From Mangifera indica (lineage: Eukaryota > Streptophyta > Magnoliopsida > Sapindales > Anacardiaceae), in the NCBI RefSeq assembly GCF_011075055.1, contig NC_058151.1:12219800-12283799 (forward strand): a DNA stretch of 64,000 nt. The letters run 5' to 3'. Under the pieces are notes generated by a model that worked only from the letters and a program-made list of their open reading frames with translations, did no database searches and was not told the DNA's origin. A program made the translations under genes and the position numbers. Positions 35,121 through 47,938 of the stretch are shown here, piece by piece (positions within the stretch are counted from its first letter, which is position 1; each line of letters begins with the position of its first letter).

Positions 35121-35141
35121 TTATATATATATATATATATA
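35121..35141 (-). promoter_or_regulatory. TA repeat in the GAUT9 promoter or leader
   Basis: A (TA)10-type tract about 140 bases before the GAUT9 ATG, at a plausible position for a TATA box. Length variation here could affect expression (inference). Confidence 0.4.
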
Positions 35142-35249
35142 AACGAAATAAGAATGGGAAGCGAAATAAAAGGATAAGGTTGACTCCGGATCAAGTTTAT
35201 TCGAACTCTAGAGTAAATGAATGAGTCTGCTGCAATGATACTGACAGTA

Positions 35250-35750
35250 AAGATGGATTAGTTTGAGTAATATTTTATTATCAAAATAAAAAAATAATTT
35301 TAAAGATATATTATTTAAAGATTATTAGATATAAATAATTATTATTTTAATAAAATTTAATAAGTATAAATAATTATTGTGTTTGATTAAAAATAATAAA
35401 ATAATATTAATAAATTATTTTACTTAAATATCTTTTAATATAAATATTTTTAAATATTTTTTTATTATTTATTATATTATTAAAAATAAATTTATTTTTT
35501 CTCAAAAAATTAATAAATAATAATATAATTATAATAAAATCAAAATTATCTTGCTAATCTTTTAATATCTACAGTGAAAATGGTAATTATAGTATTACCT
35601 ATATTACTTGTTGCATTAGCATTAGTAATAGAAAATTAATATATTTTTTTATTACTAACAAACCAAACAAATTAATAAAAGATAAACTATCAAGATAATA
35701 AAAGATAAATTCTCAAAGTAATCTTTAAATTCTAGAACCAAACGACTTGT
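35250..35750 (-). mobile_element. Tourist-like MITE, inverted copy
   Basis: In reverse complement it aligns with 3341-3822: both have gtttggtt-type ends, the internal tttttaattaatatgataaataat-type region and accaaacacaataattattta. Ends are degenerate (ttagtttgagtaatatttta on the left, agaaccaaacgacttg on the right). It lies about 265 bases upstream of the GAUT9 ATG. Confidence 0.7.
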
Positions 35751-37390
35751 AAGGGTTTACCATTATTGAGCTAGATTTCGAGAGATGTTTAATTTGTTAA
35801 ACTTATAAGTATAAAAAAAATATTTTTTATAAATTACAATGATATTATTTTAATTAATACATTTCAAAACGATATTGTTTTAGTTTTTTTTTTTTTTTTT
35901 GTTATAGTATCAAATTAAGTTTAAACTCAATTTATTTCAATATTATAATAAGCTTAAACTCGATTCTCTTCGAGCGAGTTGAACTTGAGTTGGTTTAAGA
36001 ACAATTCAATTTCTCTTAAACCGAGTCAAATTTAAATTAGTTTAAACTTAAATTTAACTCGATTCGAATCTATCTTTAAAATGATAACCAAAAATTAGTT
36101 ATCACCTCATTTTTGTACAACTTTTTTTTTATGGCAACACTTTAAAAAAGTATCACTCACACCCCAAATCCGTATGCTCCTCTCAAATTGTAATTAAATT
36201 TAGCAAATTATTTAAGGCAAAGGACTATTTCTCATCCAAGTTTAGTTTAATTTTAAAAATACGCCTATGATAATTGAAAAATTCAAATATTTACCCATAA
36301 CCCAACTACTATTAAAATTTTCTACTGGAGTAAGAGTAAAATCGTTATTTTATTATTAATATTACAAATATATAAAATTCATTATTTTCTCTCTTAGGTT
36401 TTAACAACTAATAATTTCACTTTTACTTAAAGTTCTCAAACTTTGAAACGTAACATTTTTCCCCCAAACTTAAGGTTTTCATTTTTTAAACTACAACTAC
36501 CCCTCAAAACTTTCAAAAACAGTATTTTCACCCCCACTCTTGAACCTCTACTTTCGGTATCATTTTCAGTGTTCTCTTCGACCTCCATCTTCACTTGAGC
36601 CGACGAAAAAAAGTGATACGATAAAGAGGCAGAGATCTTTTTGTCGCACAGATTGACAAAGAGACTCTCTTTGTCACACTATTATGAGGATCTCTATATA
36701 AAATTATTATTACTTTTTAAATTTTAATAACATTAATGAATGCTTTCGGATTTTTTATGTAAATTATTTGGATTTTCTGTATAATAATAAATTTTTAAAA
36801 AATAATTAATAAATTTTTTAAAAACTTGTGCATAACACCATGCCAGGTCAAGTCGACCAACGGGAGCCCAAATAATTTACAATGGCGACAAAATGTATAT
36901 CAAAAGATGAAGAGAAAGAAAGAGAGTGATACAGGTGAAAAAGGGAGATTAAAGTGAGAACCGATAAGAGAGAAATAAAAAAGTAAGAAGGGGATATAAA
37001 AATAATTAATCAAACAATAAAATTATGTACACTTGTAATTAGTATGAAACAATTTCGAGATTTTTCATGAATTAGTATTTACATTATCTAATTATATCAA
37101 TTTGTCTCTTCAAAAAGAACAAAAGACTGTCATCTATACATTATTAAAGAACAAAAGTAAGGTGGAAGGCTTATGGGGTAAACCTAATCTCATATTGAAA
37201 CTGTTTCTCATGTGCATATTTCGTGCATGATCTTCACTGGTAATTCTAATCCACTGCAAACAAAATATTAGTCAGAACATAAGATAGAACAATGTTGTGT
37301 GTACTCGATGTTGGGTATTCAAAACTGTACTTATTATGTTGTTAACCCATTGGGGGTTTGGAATGGAAGTGTAATTATATGCATTTGGGC
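35751..37390. other. Intergenic, transposon debris
   Basis: A tcaaattaagtttaaactc-type dispersed repeat lies at about 35880-36070. About 36210-36560 resembles the left half of the Mutator-like element at 52333 (ggactatttctcatccaagtttag, aaaatcgttattttatta, acatttttcccccaaac). No gene seen. Confidence 0.45.
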
Positions 37391-37936
37391 TTGCTCCAAA
37401 GGCAAAACTGAGAGTGATCCAATATATATAAATGGGAAACTATAACAAACATCTGAAATTAAATGGTGTTAAGTGAAATTGTTTAAAACTCTAAGGATTA
37501 ACAAAAATACCCTCAATTTGGGAAATAACTAAACTATCCTTATATATGAACCTCACATTTCCCACTGATTTATTGTTTAAATTCAGAGAAAAATTCAGAT
37601 CTCCCGTGGGCGCAACCGATTTCAGTCTTTTTCATCAATTTTTCGTGTTTTCTGCAACCGAAAATGATAAATAAGGATAGTACATCATCTCACTTCTTGT
37701 TTAAATTAATTTATTCTTAGGAGTATTGAGATTTGAGGGAGATTTTGAGATTTGAATGTTTAGGGTTTCGATTTTGAACAATCCATATAATGTTTTGATT
37801 CTTGATTGTTTTGCTTAAATTTCTTAAGGGGTTTTGTGTTATTAGATATGCAAATTTGATTTGTGTTGAAATTAAAAGCTGAAAAGATGAGTTTTGGCTA
37901 GAAAATGGGTTAGATCTATCAACGCTACGTTAATCT

Positions 37937-37973
37937 CCCACGGGCGCCCGTGGGGTTGGGGGGGGGGGGGGGG
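37937..37973. repeat. 18-bp perfect palindrome followed by a poly-G tract
   Basis: CCCACGGGCGCCCGTGGG (37937-37954) equals its own reverse complement, and 16 G residues follow (37958-37973). Further G runs continue to about 38000. A related half-site, cccgtgggcgc, is near 37603. Confidence 0.95.
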
Positions 37974-38805
37974 AATTTAGCGTTTTCAAAATTTTAGGGG
38001 GAGGGGGAAAAGGGGGAGATCCACAGGGGTCTGTGAAAAATTTTACACTGAACCATGAAAACTGTGGATTGAGTGGAAATTGATTTTTCTAAAACTATAG
38101 GGTCTATAGAAGATAAACTTTGAACACCCATAACTTTTGATCTGGGAGGAGTTACGTGACCTGTAATATATCAACAGTTTCGAGCTCTATACCAACAACC
38201 AACTTTTCTGGTTGTGCTCAATTTGGAGTTCTATTATGCAGTTTTTTTATTTTATCAAATGTAAGATTTTCAGTTTTTATGATTTTGAGTTTGTTTGTGA
38301 CCGAGCTAGACTTTGTTGATATGCAGTTTTCAAATTTGACATTTATCTTTTTAGTTTTATGCTTTTTGAGACATGTTTTATGATGTAATTACGAAATTTC
38401 AGATCAACTTTTTGGTTTTCTTGTTCCTAAGCTATTCAAACGTGTAGTTTTCGAAATTCAGATCTGTTTTTTCATATTTTTGAGTGATTTTTTCTATTAT
38501 TGACATTTTAGAGTATTTTAATATATATATTTATTCTTAACATGTTATTTAAATCTTTTATATATTGTGTAATATCAAAATGTCTTCCATATTTTTTTAA
38601 CATTTTATTTAACCTTTAAATTATTATCAAATATTCAAATGGCCCCTTTACGTGACATACAAACTTGATTTAACAAATAAAATCAAGTTTTGAGTTAAGA
38701 TCTATATAAATGTTTTTTTCACGAATTGATTTTTTGGACTTGATTTAGAAATACGAACTTCTTCCTTCCGAACGAATCTGTAGTAATTGATATTAAGTAA
38801 AAATA

Positions 38806-38811
38806 AGAGTA

Positions 38812-38842
<31 letters not shown>
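38806..38842. repeat. (GAGAGT)n minisatellite
   Basis: About six units of gagagt or gagtga. Confidence 0.9.
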
Positions 38843-38843
<1 letters not shown>

Positions 38844-39020
38844 TGCTTAAGTGATATAAAAAGTGTATATAATAAGAGTGAGAGAATTTATATAGATGTG
38901 GTGAAAGGGTAATTGTGATGTTTTAAAAAATTTAGAATATTTTTACTTAGGAATAAAAAAATATATATATTTTTACTTAATAAAAAAAAGTAAAATAAAC
39001 ATTTAATTTAATTTCCCTAT

Positions 39021-39192
39021 ATAAACCGACACCTTGTTGGGTTCCTTTTGCAGGCCTAAATTGAACTCAGCTGTGCAGAGCCCTGCCATGCAAAGGCAAA
39101 ACTGAGAGTGATCCGATATAAATAAACCAACACCTTGTTGGGTTCCTTTTTTAGGCCTAAATTGAACTCAGCTGTGCAGAGCCCTGCCATGC
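39021..39192. repeat. Tandem duplication with 101-bp period
   Basis: The run ataaaccgacaccttgttgg to cagagccctgccatgca occurs at 39021 and again at 39122, with only two or three mismatches over about 70 bases, so it is recent. Confidence 0.9.
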
Positions 39193-39376
39193 ATTAATCT
39201 TTTGAGTCAAATACCACGCAGCGTTTTCATACGTAACTAAATAATTTGCATTTAGAACCATCTATCAAACAAAATATTGACAAATATCGCCAATGATGAA
39301 ATATTTCATTGCTGTGTTTGGAAATGTAAAACTAAAGAATTGATTATCCGGGTTAAACAGGAATTTTTTCTCTCTT

Positions 39377-39906
39377 ATAGGGATGTATATAATTCAATTC
39401 AAATCGTAAAATTGAACTAAACTACTTAAAAGATACAGTTTAATTTGGTTTGGTTTGATTTAAAATATGGTTTACAATTTGAACGATTTTCAAATTAAAC
39501 TAAACTACAAGCCGTATTTTTTTTTTGTGTGTATATATATATAAAAAACTATATTTAATAGAATTTTTTAATAAGTAATTAGGTGTACCAATTATTTTTC
39601 ATATTTATTTTTATTATTTTTTTACATTTTAACTGTATTTTTATTGTATAATTATTTTACATGTTTATTTCATATTCTAAAAAACTAAAATTTAATTATT
39701 ATTTTTTAAATATTATATATTTAGAAGTGAATAATTTTAAATAGGTTTAAACCATAATTTAAATTGAACCAATCCATATTTTTCAGTTTGCTCGATTTGG
39801 TTTAAAACTTAAAATGGTTTATTTGAAATTTTTTCAAATCTTTTTTTTTTTTGGTTTAGTTTAAAAAAGTTTCTAAATTACACTAAACCAGAGCGTGCAC
39901 ACCTAT
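39377..39906. mobile_element. hAT-like MITE, 530 bp
   Basis: The ends (atagggatgtat; ataggtgtgcac in reverse complement) are short inverted repeats, flanked by tctctctt and tctccttt (6 of 8 match). The interior contains inverted stretches of tttggtttggtttgattt and aaattgaaccaat-type sequence, a common plant hAT MITE texture. Confidence 0.6.
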
Positions 39907-40035
39907 TCTCCTTTGTTTTGGAATGAAAGAAAAAAGTTATAGTGTACATTAAAATTGGGAATTCAATAGTTGAGTGAATTTTTTTTCAAAAAATTATATA
40001 AAACAAAACAAGGATAAATAAGGTTGTGTTATGAT

Positions 40036-40300
40036 TGGAGGTGGATGCCAGCTCAAGCCTAAGGATTTCGTGTTAACGAGTTTGAGTTTAAGAGTATTTG
40101 ACTCGTGGAGCTAACAAACTTTAAAAAATTAGATATAAAACGATATCATTTTAATTAATTTTAAACGTCGGGCAACTATGCTTAAATTAGTTTAAGACAA
40201 ACTTATTGAAGTTGAACCTAGATTTTAGTTCAATTTTTTAAAACTAAACCGAAATTAAACTAACATAAAGTTGAACTCAGATCTCTTTAAATCCACCCTT
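40036..40300. mobile_element. hAT-like MITE, about 265 bp
   Basis: Ends are tggaggtggat and aagggtggat (reverse complement), flanked by gttatgat and gtttatga. The interior has gagtttgagtttaagag and ctaaaccgaaattaaac. Ends are approximate. Confidence 0.5.
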
Positions 40301-40817
40301 GTTTATGACAATAATTAGGGCAGCTCTCAAAAAGCTAAAGTAGGGTGGATGTAGCTTTAGCTTTTTCCATATGAATAAGTATATGTCTTTTTCATGGAAA
40401 TTCTTGCACCATGAATCAAAACTTTTACCTAATACCCACTCATTCTTCTTTCTGTTCTTGACACCTGATGACTTTCATTTTCCACAGCTTTCCACTTTAG
40501 AAATCCGTTTCACTATATATATATATATATGTATGTCATTATCAACATCCCTGTTAATCTTTTAAAATCTATTTCACTATGACCATTACAGTCTGAAATC
40601 TGGCGTCACAGGCAACAGTATTTTTCCATAGATCTCAGTAAGAATATATGAGATGAACGTCGAATTTTCAGAAATGGAAAATCTGAGAGAAATTGTTAAT
40701 TTTATTGCCATATTTATATCATCTTCATCATCATCTCATACAAGCTTTAAGAGGGGAACCCAGAAAAAAAAAAAAAAGGTAAAAGACAAAAATGTTATCA
40801 TCGCCATGAACTCTATC

Positions 40818-41369
40818 TTAGTTTAGCAAAGCTGTGTTGCACTGAATGTCTTCCAAATCTGTCAAGGTAGAGAAAGGGCTTTTAAGTTGCATGGCGGTGA
40901 GAAGTTGCTGAAGCTGTATGGCTTCCTCTTTGAGCTGCGCGTTTTCTTTCAGGACCCGGTCATGGTTCTGAGAAATACGGTTCAGCTTGTCGAGCAGCTG
41001 ATGGTTCTCGTTCCTGAGCCAGACGACCTGCGCCCACAGCTCGTCCAGGTGTTTCTGTTTGCGCATGCGTGATCGTCTTGCAGACTCTCTATTTGATATC
41101 ATCCGCCGCTGCTTCCTCTCCTTGATGAGACTCAGTTGTTGCTCGTCGGCTTCATCAGAAGTTGAGTTGTTGCTGAAAGAAGAAGACTGCTGGGTGCTGA
41201 ATTCCTGGATTTGAGGAGAGAAATGAAAATTTAACAGCGGATTCAAGAAATTGTTGAACTGGCAAGTGGGCGTGTTGTAGTTCTGATTAGGCATGGTAAA
41301 ATGAGGTGAACACGGAGAGAGGTTTGAAGAAAGAAGATAATGGAGACCTGAAACATCACTAGGCTGCAT
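40818..41369 (-). CDS. bZIP42: Group-S bZIP transcription factor (bZIP42/43-like)
   Basis: The intronless gene encodes 183 aa, typical of group S. The basic region is ERKQRRMISNRESARRSRMRKQ (about 84-105), with the invariant N-x7-R (Asn93, Arg101) and Leu111 nine residues on. The zipper continues L111, L118, L125, I132, V139, L146, L153. The N-terminal MQPSDV, the STSDEADEQQ stretch before the basic region and the C-terminal MQLKSPFS are shared, from memory, with Arabidopsis bZIP42/bZIP43. It would bind ACGT-core DNA as a dimer in the nucleus. The 5' leader, about 60 bases after a TATA box at 41456-41463, has no upstream ATG, so the sucrose-control uORFs of the S1 subgroup (bZIP11 type) are absent. 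A recent paralogue rather than a strict orthologue cannot be excluded. Confidence 0.92.
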   Translation of the reverse strand: MQPSDVSGLHYLLSSNLSPCSPHFTMPNQNYNTPTCQFNNFLNPLLNFHFSPQIQEFSTQQSSSFSNNSTSDEADEQQLSLIKERKQRRMISNRESARRSRMRKQKHLDELWAQVVWLRNENHQLLDKLNRISQNHDRVLKENAQLKEEAIQLQQLLTAMQLKSPFSTLTDLEDIQCNTALLN

Positions 41370-41455
41370 GGCTTCAAACCTGAAGAAGAATAAATCAAAT
41401 TTAGGAAGATGAAGAGAAGAATTGAAGGGGGGAGGAAGGTTGAAGAAAGAAGGTG

Positions 41456-41463
41456 TTTATATA
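41456..41463 (-). promoter_or_regulatory. TATA box of the bZIP gene
   Basis: TATATAAA on the minus strand, 87 bases before the ATG. Confidence 0.65.
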
Positions 41464-41949
41464 GGAAGAAGAAAGGTTGAGGTCCCTACCTTGTTGGCAA
41501 TTTGGCATTACATTCACAAGGTCTTTGATTATATACTTAAAATCATTGAGATCATGTACTATTTGTAAAATAACATAACATTTTATTTTATATTTGTTAA
41601 TGTCATAAGAGTTCCCATTGAGACTTAAAAGTCAAAATATTTTTACAATATAATCCTTGGTAAAATGTTAGGTAAGGAAGCATGAGAATAACTTTAGTTA
41701 GTAAAATGTTAATTTTTCTCTCGATGTGGTTGTTTTAGTTTCGAAGGAGAGGCCTGACTCAAATAGGGTTCCAAAAAATGAATGATGATCTATGGTGGTT
41801 GTAATGACTCATGCAATTTTGTTATACCCTATCTTCTATATAAGAAGTTTTATGTTAACGAAGATGATGTGTGTGAAATAGAAGGAGAATGCAAAAGGTT
41901 TCCTTTTTTCATTCTCATATATTTTGAACTTTCACATCTTGCAAACTCA

Positions 41950-42775
41950 CAATATCATAGTAATCGAATCGTATATTATATCGTATATTAAAAATCTAAT
42001 TTTTCACATCTTGTATCAAATATCATATCGTATTATATGATACAACTTTTAAAAAAATAAAACAATAAAAAATTTTAATTAAAATGTCATCATTTTGAAA
42101 ATATCACAATCACCTATAAAAAATTAAAATTTGTTATATATGCCCTTATTACATTATCATTTTCTCTAAAAAGATATATTAATCTACATCGATAATAAGT
42201 ATCGTATTATAGAATATGTATCATATTATATGATATATCCCTTGTATCATATTAATTTGATACACTTTATGATACATATTATTTTTTACCAGTATCATAT
42301 GTATCATAGGATACATATTGTATATCATTGAACACTAATAATCATGCTTAATATTCGAGATAACTTGATGGATATTATTTGTTTTGGGCTTGAAAACCAT
42401 GGTAGTCGAATTACGTATTATAATGTGTATCAAAAACCTAATTTTTCGTATCATGTATCAAGTATCGTATGATACGGTTTTTTAAAAATATAATAATAAA
42501 AAATTTTTATTAACACATCATTATTTTGAAAAATATCAAAAAATCCTCAAAAATTTTAAATTTCTCATATACACTTGTACTACTTCATCATTTTCTCTAA
42601 AAAAGTATAAATTGATCTATATCTGTAATATATATCATATCGTAAGATACGTATTATATTGTATAATATGTCTACTATATCAGATTAATTCAATACACCT
42701 TATAATAAGTATCGTTTTTTATCTGTATCATAAAATATATATCGTGTATTGTAGAATACTGATAATCATATTGCA
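41950..42775. repeat. Tandem pair of a GTATCATATGATAC-rich repeat
   Basis: Copy 1 (about 41955-42350) and copy 2 (about 42405-42775) share, in order, aatttttcacatcttgtatc or aatttttcgtatcatgtatc, aaaacaataaaaaatttt, a ttctctaaaaa segment, and several near-palindromic words such as tatcatattatatgatata. A third, more decayed copy is at 63140-63460. No coding frame is shared, so this is probably a non-autonomous element family. Confidence 0.75.
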
Positions 42776-45700
42776 AACAAATCAAATTTTTAAATAGATA
42801 TTGTTTGCACAAGTTTGCAAGTAAATATGATTCTTTTTTAGCATATAAAAGCAAATATGGCTTACAAGTAAATATTGTCTACTATTTTACACGAATTTGC
42901 AAATGGGTATTGTCCACTTTAGTATAACAAATTGTGTTTTCTCTTGAAACACGTTGTAAGCTAAATCTCAGACTGATTAATTATTAAATAATATAGTCGC
43001 GATATTCTCCCACATAAGTTATTATCATAGATAATTAAAATATGCATGTATTGGATGATATGCATGGACATCGTTACATAGTGGAGGATAATCATTTTGA
43101 CCTCCATACATTTACATAGAATAATATTATAAGTACGTATTTTAAATACATAAAATATATTTATAAATTATGTATAATTATATGATTGGTTATTAATTTA
43201 TCTTAATCATAGATTATTGTATTATCTATGTATTTATTTTATATATTTAAAGTATATATATATAATTTTATTAATTTATGTATATGCTTACATGAAAGAG
43301 AAAGAGGAAGGTTGGAATGGTGGGGAGAAGAATTATTCTAATGGGGAAACGTTTTGGCTGGAGAAAGTAGAAGAGACAGTAAATGGTGTTAAAGAAGTCA
43401 AGTTTTGGAATTAATTGGATGACTATATTGTTTATATTATATACACGGGTTTCACCGTTTAAGCCAATAGGACTTTGTCACCTAACGAATATTGGAAAGA
43501 AGAGGCAAGAAAAAAAGGGGAGCCCTCTGCCAAAATCATAGTCAGAGTGAGCCAAATTATTTAAGGAGTTGATGACTCAACACCCACTTCATATTTGACA
43601 CCAAATTAACCATCATAACCGGTTAAATATTGTATTTAAATAATATATTATTATATAATTAATATTATAAAAAAATTGACAATAACAAAAGAAAAGTATT
43701 CAATCCTTATAAGTATTATTTTTATAATTTTAAGGATTAATTATTTATATTTTTATTAAAAATAAGTAAATTTATAATTTTAACAAGAAAAAATGATAAT
43801 TAAAAATCTATTTTCTGTTGTTAAAAAGTTTTAATAATAAAAAAAAAATCTTGTCGTCACTAGTTATTACAGTTTCTCCCGTTAAAAGTATTATTATCGT
43901 TAGAGTTTTAATGTTATTAAAAAGTTTTAATGGTAGAAAATAAATTTTTAAAGATAATTATCCCTTTGTTAAAGTTATAAATTTGCTTATTTTTAATGAA
44001 AATATAAAAACCATGAAAATAATGCTTATTATGATCGAATACTTTATTTTTCTCTCGTTATTATAAATTTTTTTTGTAGTGTGAGTATTAATTTCTTCTT
44101 AATTCAAAATCACTTAATTATATAATAACACATCATTTAAATATCCAATAAAATACTCAAAATTGAGTGCACTCAACTTTATTGCTATTCCAAATGAAAA
44201 CCACGTGTGAACAAGGCAGGAACTCATTGAGAACTTAGACTTTATTTTTATTCAAAAATTGATATCATATCAGTAATTTTGTGGCGAAAATCAACTAAAA
44301 AGATGGGAAGTACCACTGGAAAAAGATATAGAAATAGAATATAAGTCTATGGGATTTGGCCAAACATGTCACAAGTTCTCTGAACCTTCATGACTATAAA
44401 AAAATTAATAAATTAATGTGAATTAATTAATGAATAAATTAAGATACATTTCATGCCATGACTTAAAAATATATTACCAAAAAGCAAAGCATATCTTTTC
44501 GTTCTCTTTGTTCAATTGGATTAGACATGAAACACTAGGAGAAAAAAAGTTTGCCACATTTTAATGGTGACTTCTTGTGGTCCAATTTTATATTCTTATG
44601 GGAGACCAGAATTCTAATCCTGACTTTCTCTCCTCCATCAATTACATTTGTTTATTTATTAGTATGGCAAAACAATGTTGACTTCAGCTGCAAACTTTAT
44701 AATGTTTGCTGGCTCCATACCTTAAAGATTAACATAAGGCTTGAAATTAATTTCCCTTGAACCCATTTATGTAAAATGTGGATTTTTCTTTTGAAAATGT
44801 TCACAAGAGATGAAACTTATTCATAATTCGGTTGATTTTGGGCGTAGGTTGTGGAGATCATTAGTGAAATTATTTGCCTTGACTCATTAGGGGATGGATG
44901 ATGTGAAAAACGGTGCAATAATCTCTAACATAATGAAAAATGATACTTTGTGTGAACTGTAGAATCTCGTGAATTATTGAGTCTTTGAATGTAAATTACA
45001 CCCCAAGCTGTTAGGCTGAAGGCACGTTACTTTGTTTTTCACATCTTCTATCTCCTCACAATTCAAGGTAAAATGACTTTAATGAGGATTTCAGAAATCT
45101 ATACCCAAGACCTGTCGAAATCTAGAATGAGAATTATTGTTGGAATGAGATAAATTGTCACATTTTATCATTTCATTTCAATAACGACTCGCTAGAAAAT
45201 GGGAGGTTCATAAAAATTAGGCTATTGGGCTTATGAGAGTGCATGACTTTATGCACAACCATAAATTATGTGGTTTTTGAAAGATTATAGACATGTTACG
45301 GCCACAAATGTCCTTGAGATAGTCAAACGCATATTTTGAAGATTGTTAATGAGGTTATCTATCTTGACGAGTGAGATGAGCTGAAAATTAAAAAAAAAAA
45401 AATGTTAATTAAATTATAGAAAAGATTAATTCACTTTGGGGAGGTGGTGGTGGGGGAAGTCGATGCAGACAAATTGGATGTACTTTGAATTGCAATCTTA
45501 ATTCCACTAAATAAAAAAGAAGGATCGCAAACACAAAACAAAATTTCTATGGTGGCAAATGCCCTCTCTTTCTCTTTCTGTGAATTGAGTGCACTGATTG
45601 GTCAAAAATATCATCAGACAGATTTAGACTCCTTTTTCTTTTCTTGTCTCTTGAGTGTCCTTCTTCTTTCCTTTTCATTCTATTATTTTATGTATATAAA
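42776..45700. other. Intergenic, no gene seen
   Basis: It contains hairpin-MITE fragments at about 43110-43270 and 44085-44190. The rest is AT-rich with only random short ORFs (43217-43414, 44551-44760, 45549-45740), none with recognisable features. Confidence 0.5.
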
Positions 45701-46360
45701 TAAAAGTAACACGAAAAATATTCAAAATAATTATATTTAAAAATATTTAACTAAAATAATATTTTAATTTATCTTCTTTACATTTAATTAAATATAATAA
45801 TTATTTATAATTATTTATTTTATTAAATATATTAATAATTTATATTAAATAATTTTTATAATATTTTATTTAATATATTAATAATTTATATTAAATCATC
45901 TTTATAATATTTTATTTTTAATAATAAAATATTATTTGAATCGAATGTACCATTAAAGTCATTTTGCAGCAACTTGAACTTCATCTATGTATTTGGCCAC
46001 AACTAAAATGTGGAAGGAAGCCATGACTGAAACTTCTCCTCACTAAGCTTGCAACTTATAGAATCCTTCTCAATATCCGAAAACACAATAATTAGAATAA
46101 TTATAATTAATAATATTTAAATAAAATAATAATTTTTTATTTTTTATTATATTCGATCAAATATAATAATTATTTATATCTATCTATTTTTCTAAACATA
46201 CTAATGATTTACACAAAATAATCTTTATAATACTTTATCTTTATGTTATTCTTCCACTATCCACACCAAATGAACTCTTACAGTGATTTTGCAGTAACTT
46301 GAACTTCATCTATGCTCTTGGCCACAACTAAAATTTGGAAGGAAGCCATGGCCATGAATA
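45700..46360. repeat. Direct duplication of an AT-rich MITE plus adjacent sequence
   Basis: The segment cttgaacttcatctatg to aaggaagccatg occurs at 45970-46025 and 46297-46350. Each copy is preceded by an AT-rich stretch ending atctttataat and tttat. Copy 1 also contains a 48-bp internal tandem repeat (aatatattaataatttatat, about 45823-45915). Confidence 0.7.
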
Positions 46361-47901
46361 TTAAGGGAAAAAGCAGAAGCCCTAGAAAAACCAGTCAGGC
46401 ACATGCACGAAGGGGTACTTAGATTTAACCAGAAACTAAAATAAACAAAGTCATGAATAATATAATTATAAAATGAGCGCATGACATTTTTTGTGGGGAT
46501 GCCATACAGAGGCAAGCTCGCGTGGTTTGCTTCTTCACCAATTTCTATCCTTATTGGCTGTCTTGTCACCTCATTTCTATATTTTTTTTTCTTTCTCACT
46601 AGGGTTATTTTATTTGAGGGGACTTTCATTAATAATACGGGATATTGTCAAGTGTACCAATTGTGCACCCCACTTCTCCAACCTACCAGAGACATTTCTT
46701 CTTTACTTAATGCTTCCTTATGATCTATATTTCTAATTTAAATGATCACCACCCATTAACTTGATTTCAATATCATATATATGAATCAAGATTTACTACT
46801 CACTTTGTGTCAAAAAGTGACTTTATTCACCTAAATTATATATATATATGTATGTATGTATGTATGTATATATTATATGAATGTAATATTGTATCATACT
46901 TACTTAAAAAAAGGAGGTAAAAAGACTATTTTCCACTCGAGGCTTGCTGAAATGACAAATTTCAATTATTTATGTTTCAAAAAATCAAATTCTCACCAGT
47001 TATCTATTTTCATTAGTAAATTTCGTTAAGTAAGAAGATAAAAATATCATTTTGTGTAAATTTTTCAATTTTATCTTTTTATCTTTATTCATTTTATTTT
47101 CCTTTTACCACTTACATTCTTATTTCCCTTTTCAAAATTTGGGGGGCAAACAATAATTTTAAAAATATTAAAAATGTTAATGAAATTTAAAAAAATTGTG
47201 AGGGTTTTGTTTATTTAAAAAAAGTTTTAGCATATTTTTGAAATTTTTAAAATTTCAATATATGATTTAGTAATTTTAAAAATGATAATTACACCTCTAA
47301 AAAATTAATCAAAATATAATATTTTAAAACTACATCAAGTTTTAATAATTTTTAAAAGTGGTATAGATAATTTTGTAATTTTAATAGAAGATGAAATAAT
47401 TATTTCCAAAAAAATAAATGAAATAAATTCACAAACAAAACTTGAAGTATAAAATTTAAATAAGTTATTCCAATAAGTCTATTATGTTCATACTTGCTGA
47501 GGAATCATTATAACCAAGACTTTTCAATCAAAACAGAAATAAAAAAGAAATTAGTGATCTCATTGGTGACATTGTGACAATATGTAAAGTAGCTAAAATG
47601 CAAATATAAAATTGGATACCTCATGCCCACTAACACCAAGAAGGTTATGTGGTAGAAGAGGGTGCTGAAATCCGTAGAGATTGGTGGACAACGGATAAGC
47701 TTGACTTAATACAAGATAATTATTAAAATAATGTTGAGTGGGTGCAATTAATTAATTGATTAATTAGATTTACAACAACTTTCATGTTGCTTACGTACTT
47801 GTAACATTGTCTCCATACACTAACATTTTTTCGTGGGTCATAGGGGTGGTTTGGTAATTTTAACTTTTAAGCATTTGCCTTACTTTCTTTTTTTAAACAA
47901 G

Positions 47902-47938
<37 letters not shown>

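Larger units (their letters stand above)
37399..39020. other. Intergenic with unusual G-rich palindrome, no gene
   Basis: The word aggcaaaactgagagtgatcc (near 37400) recurs at 39093. From about 37560 to 38530 the sequence has a slightly different texture, with many tttttgag words, but no coding structure. A palindrome and a G tract lie at 37937-37973 (separate entry). Confidence 0.45.
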
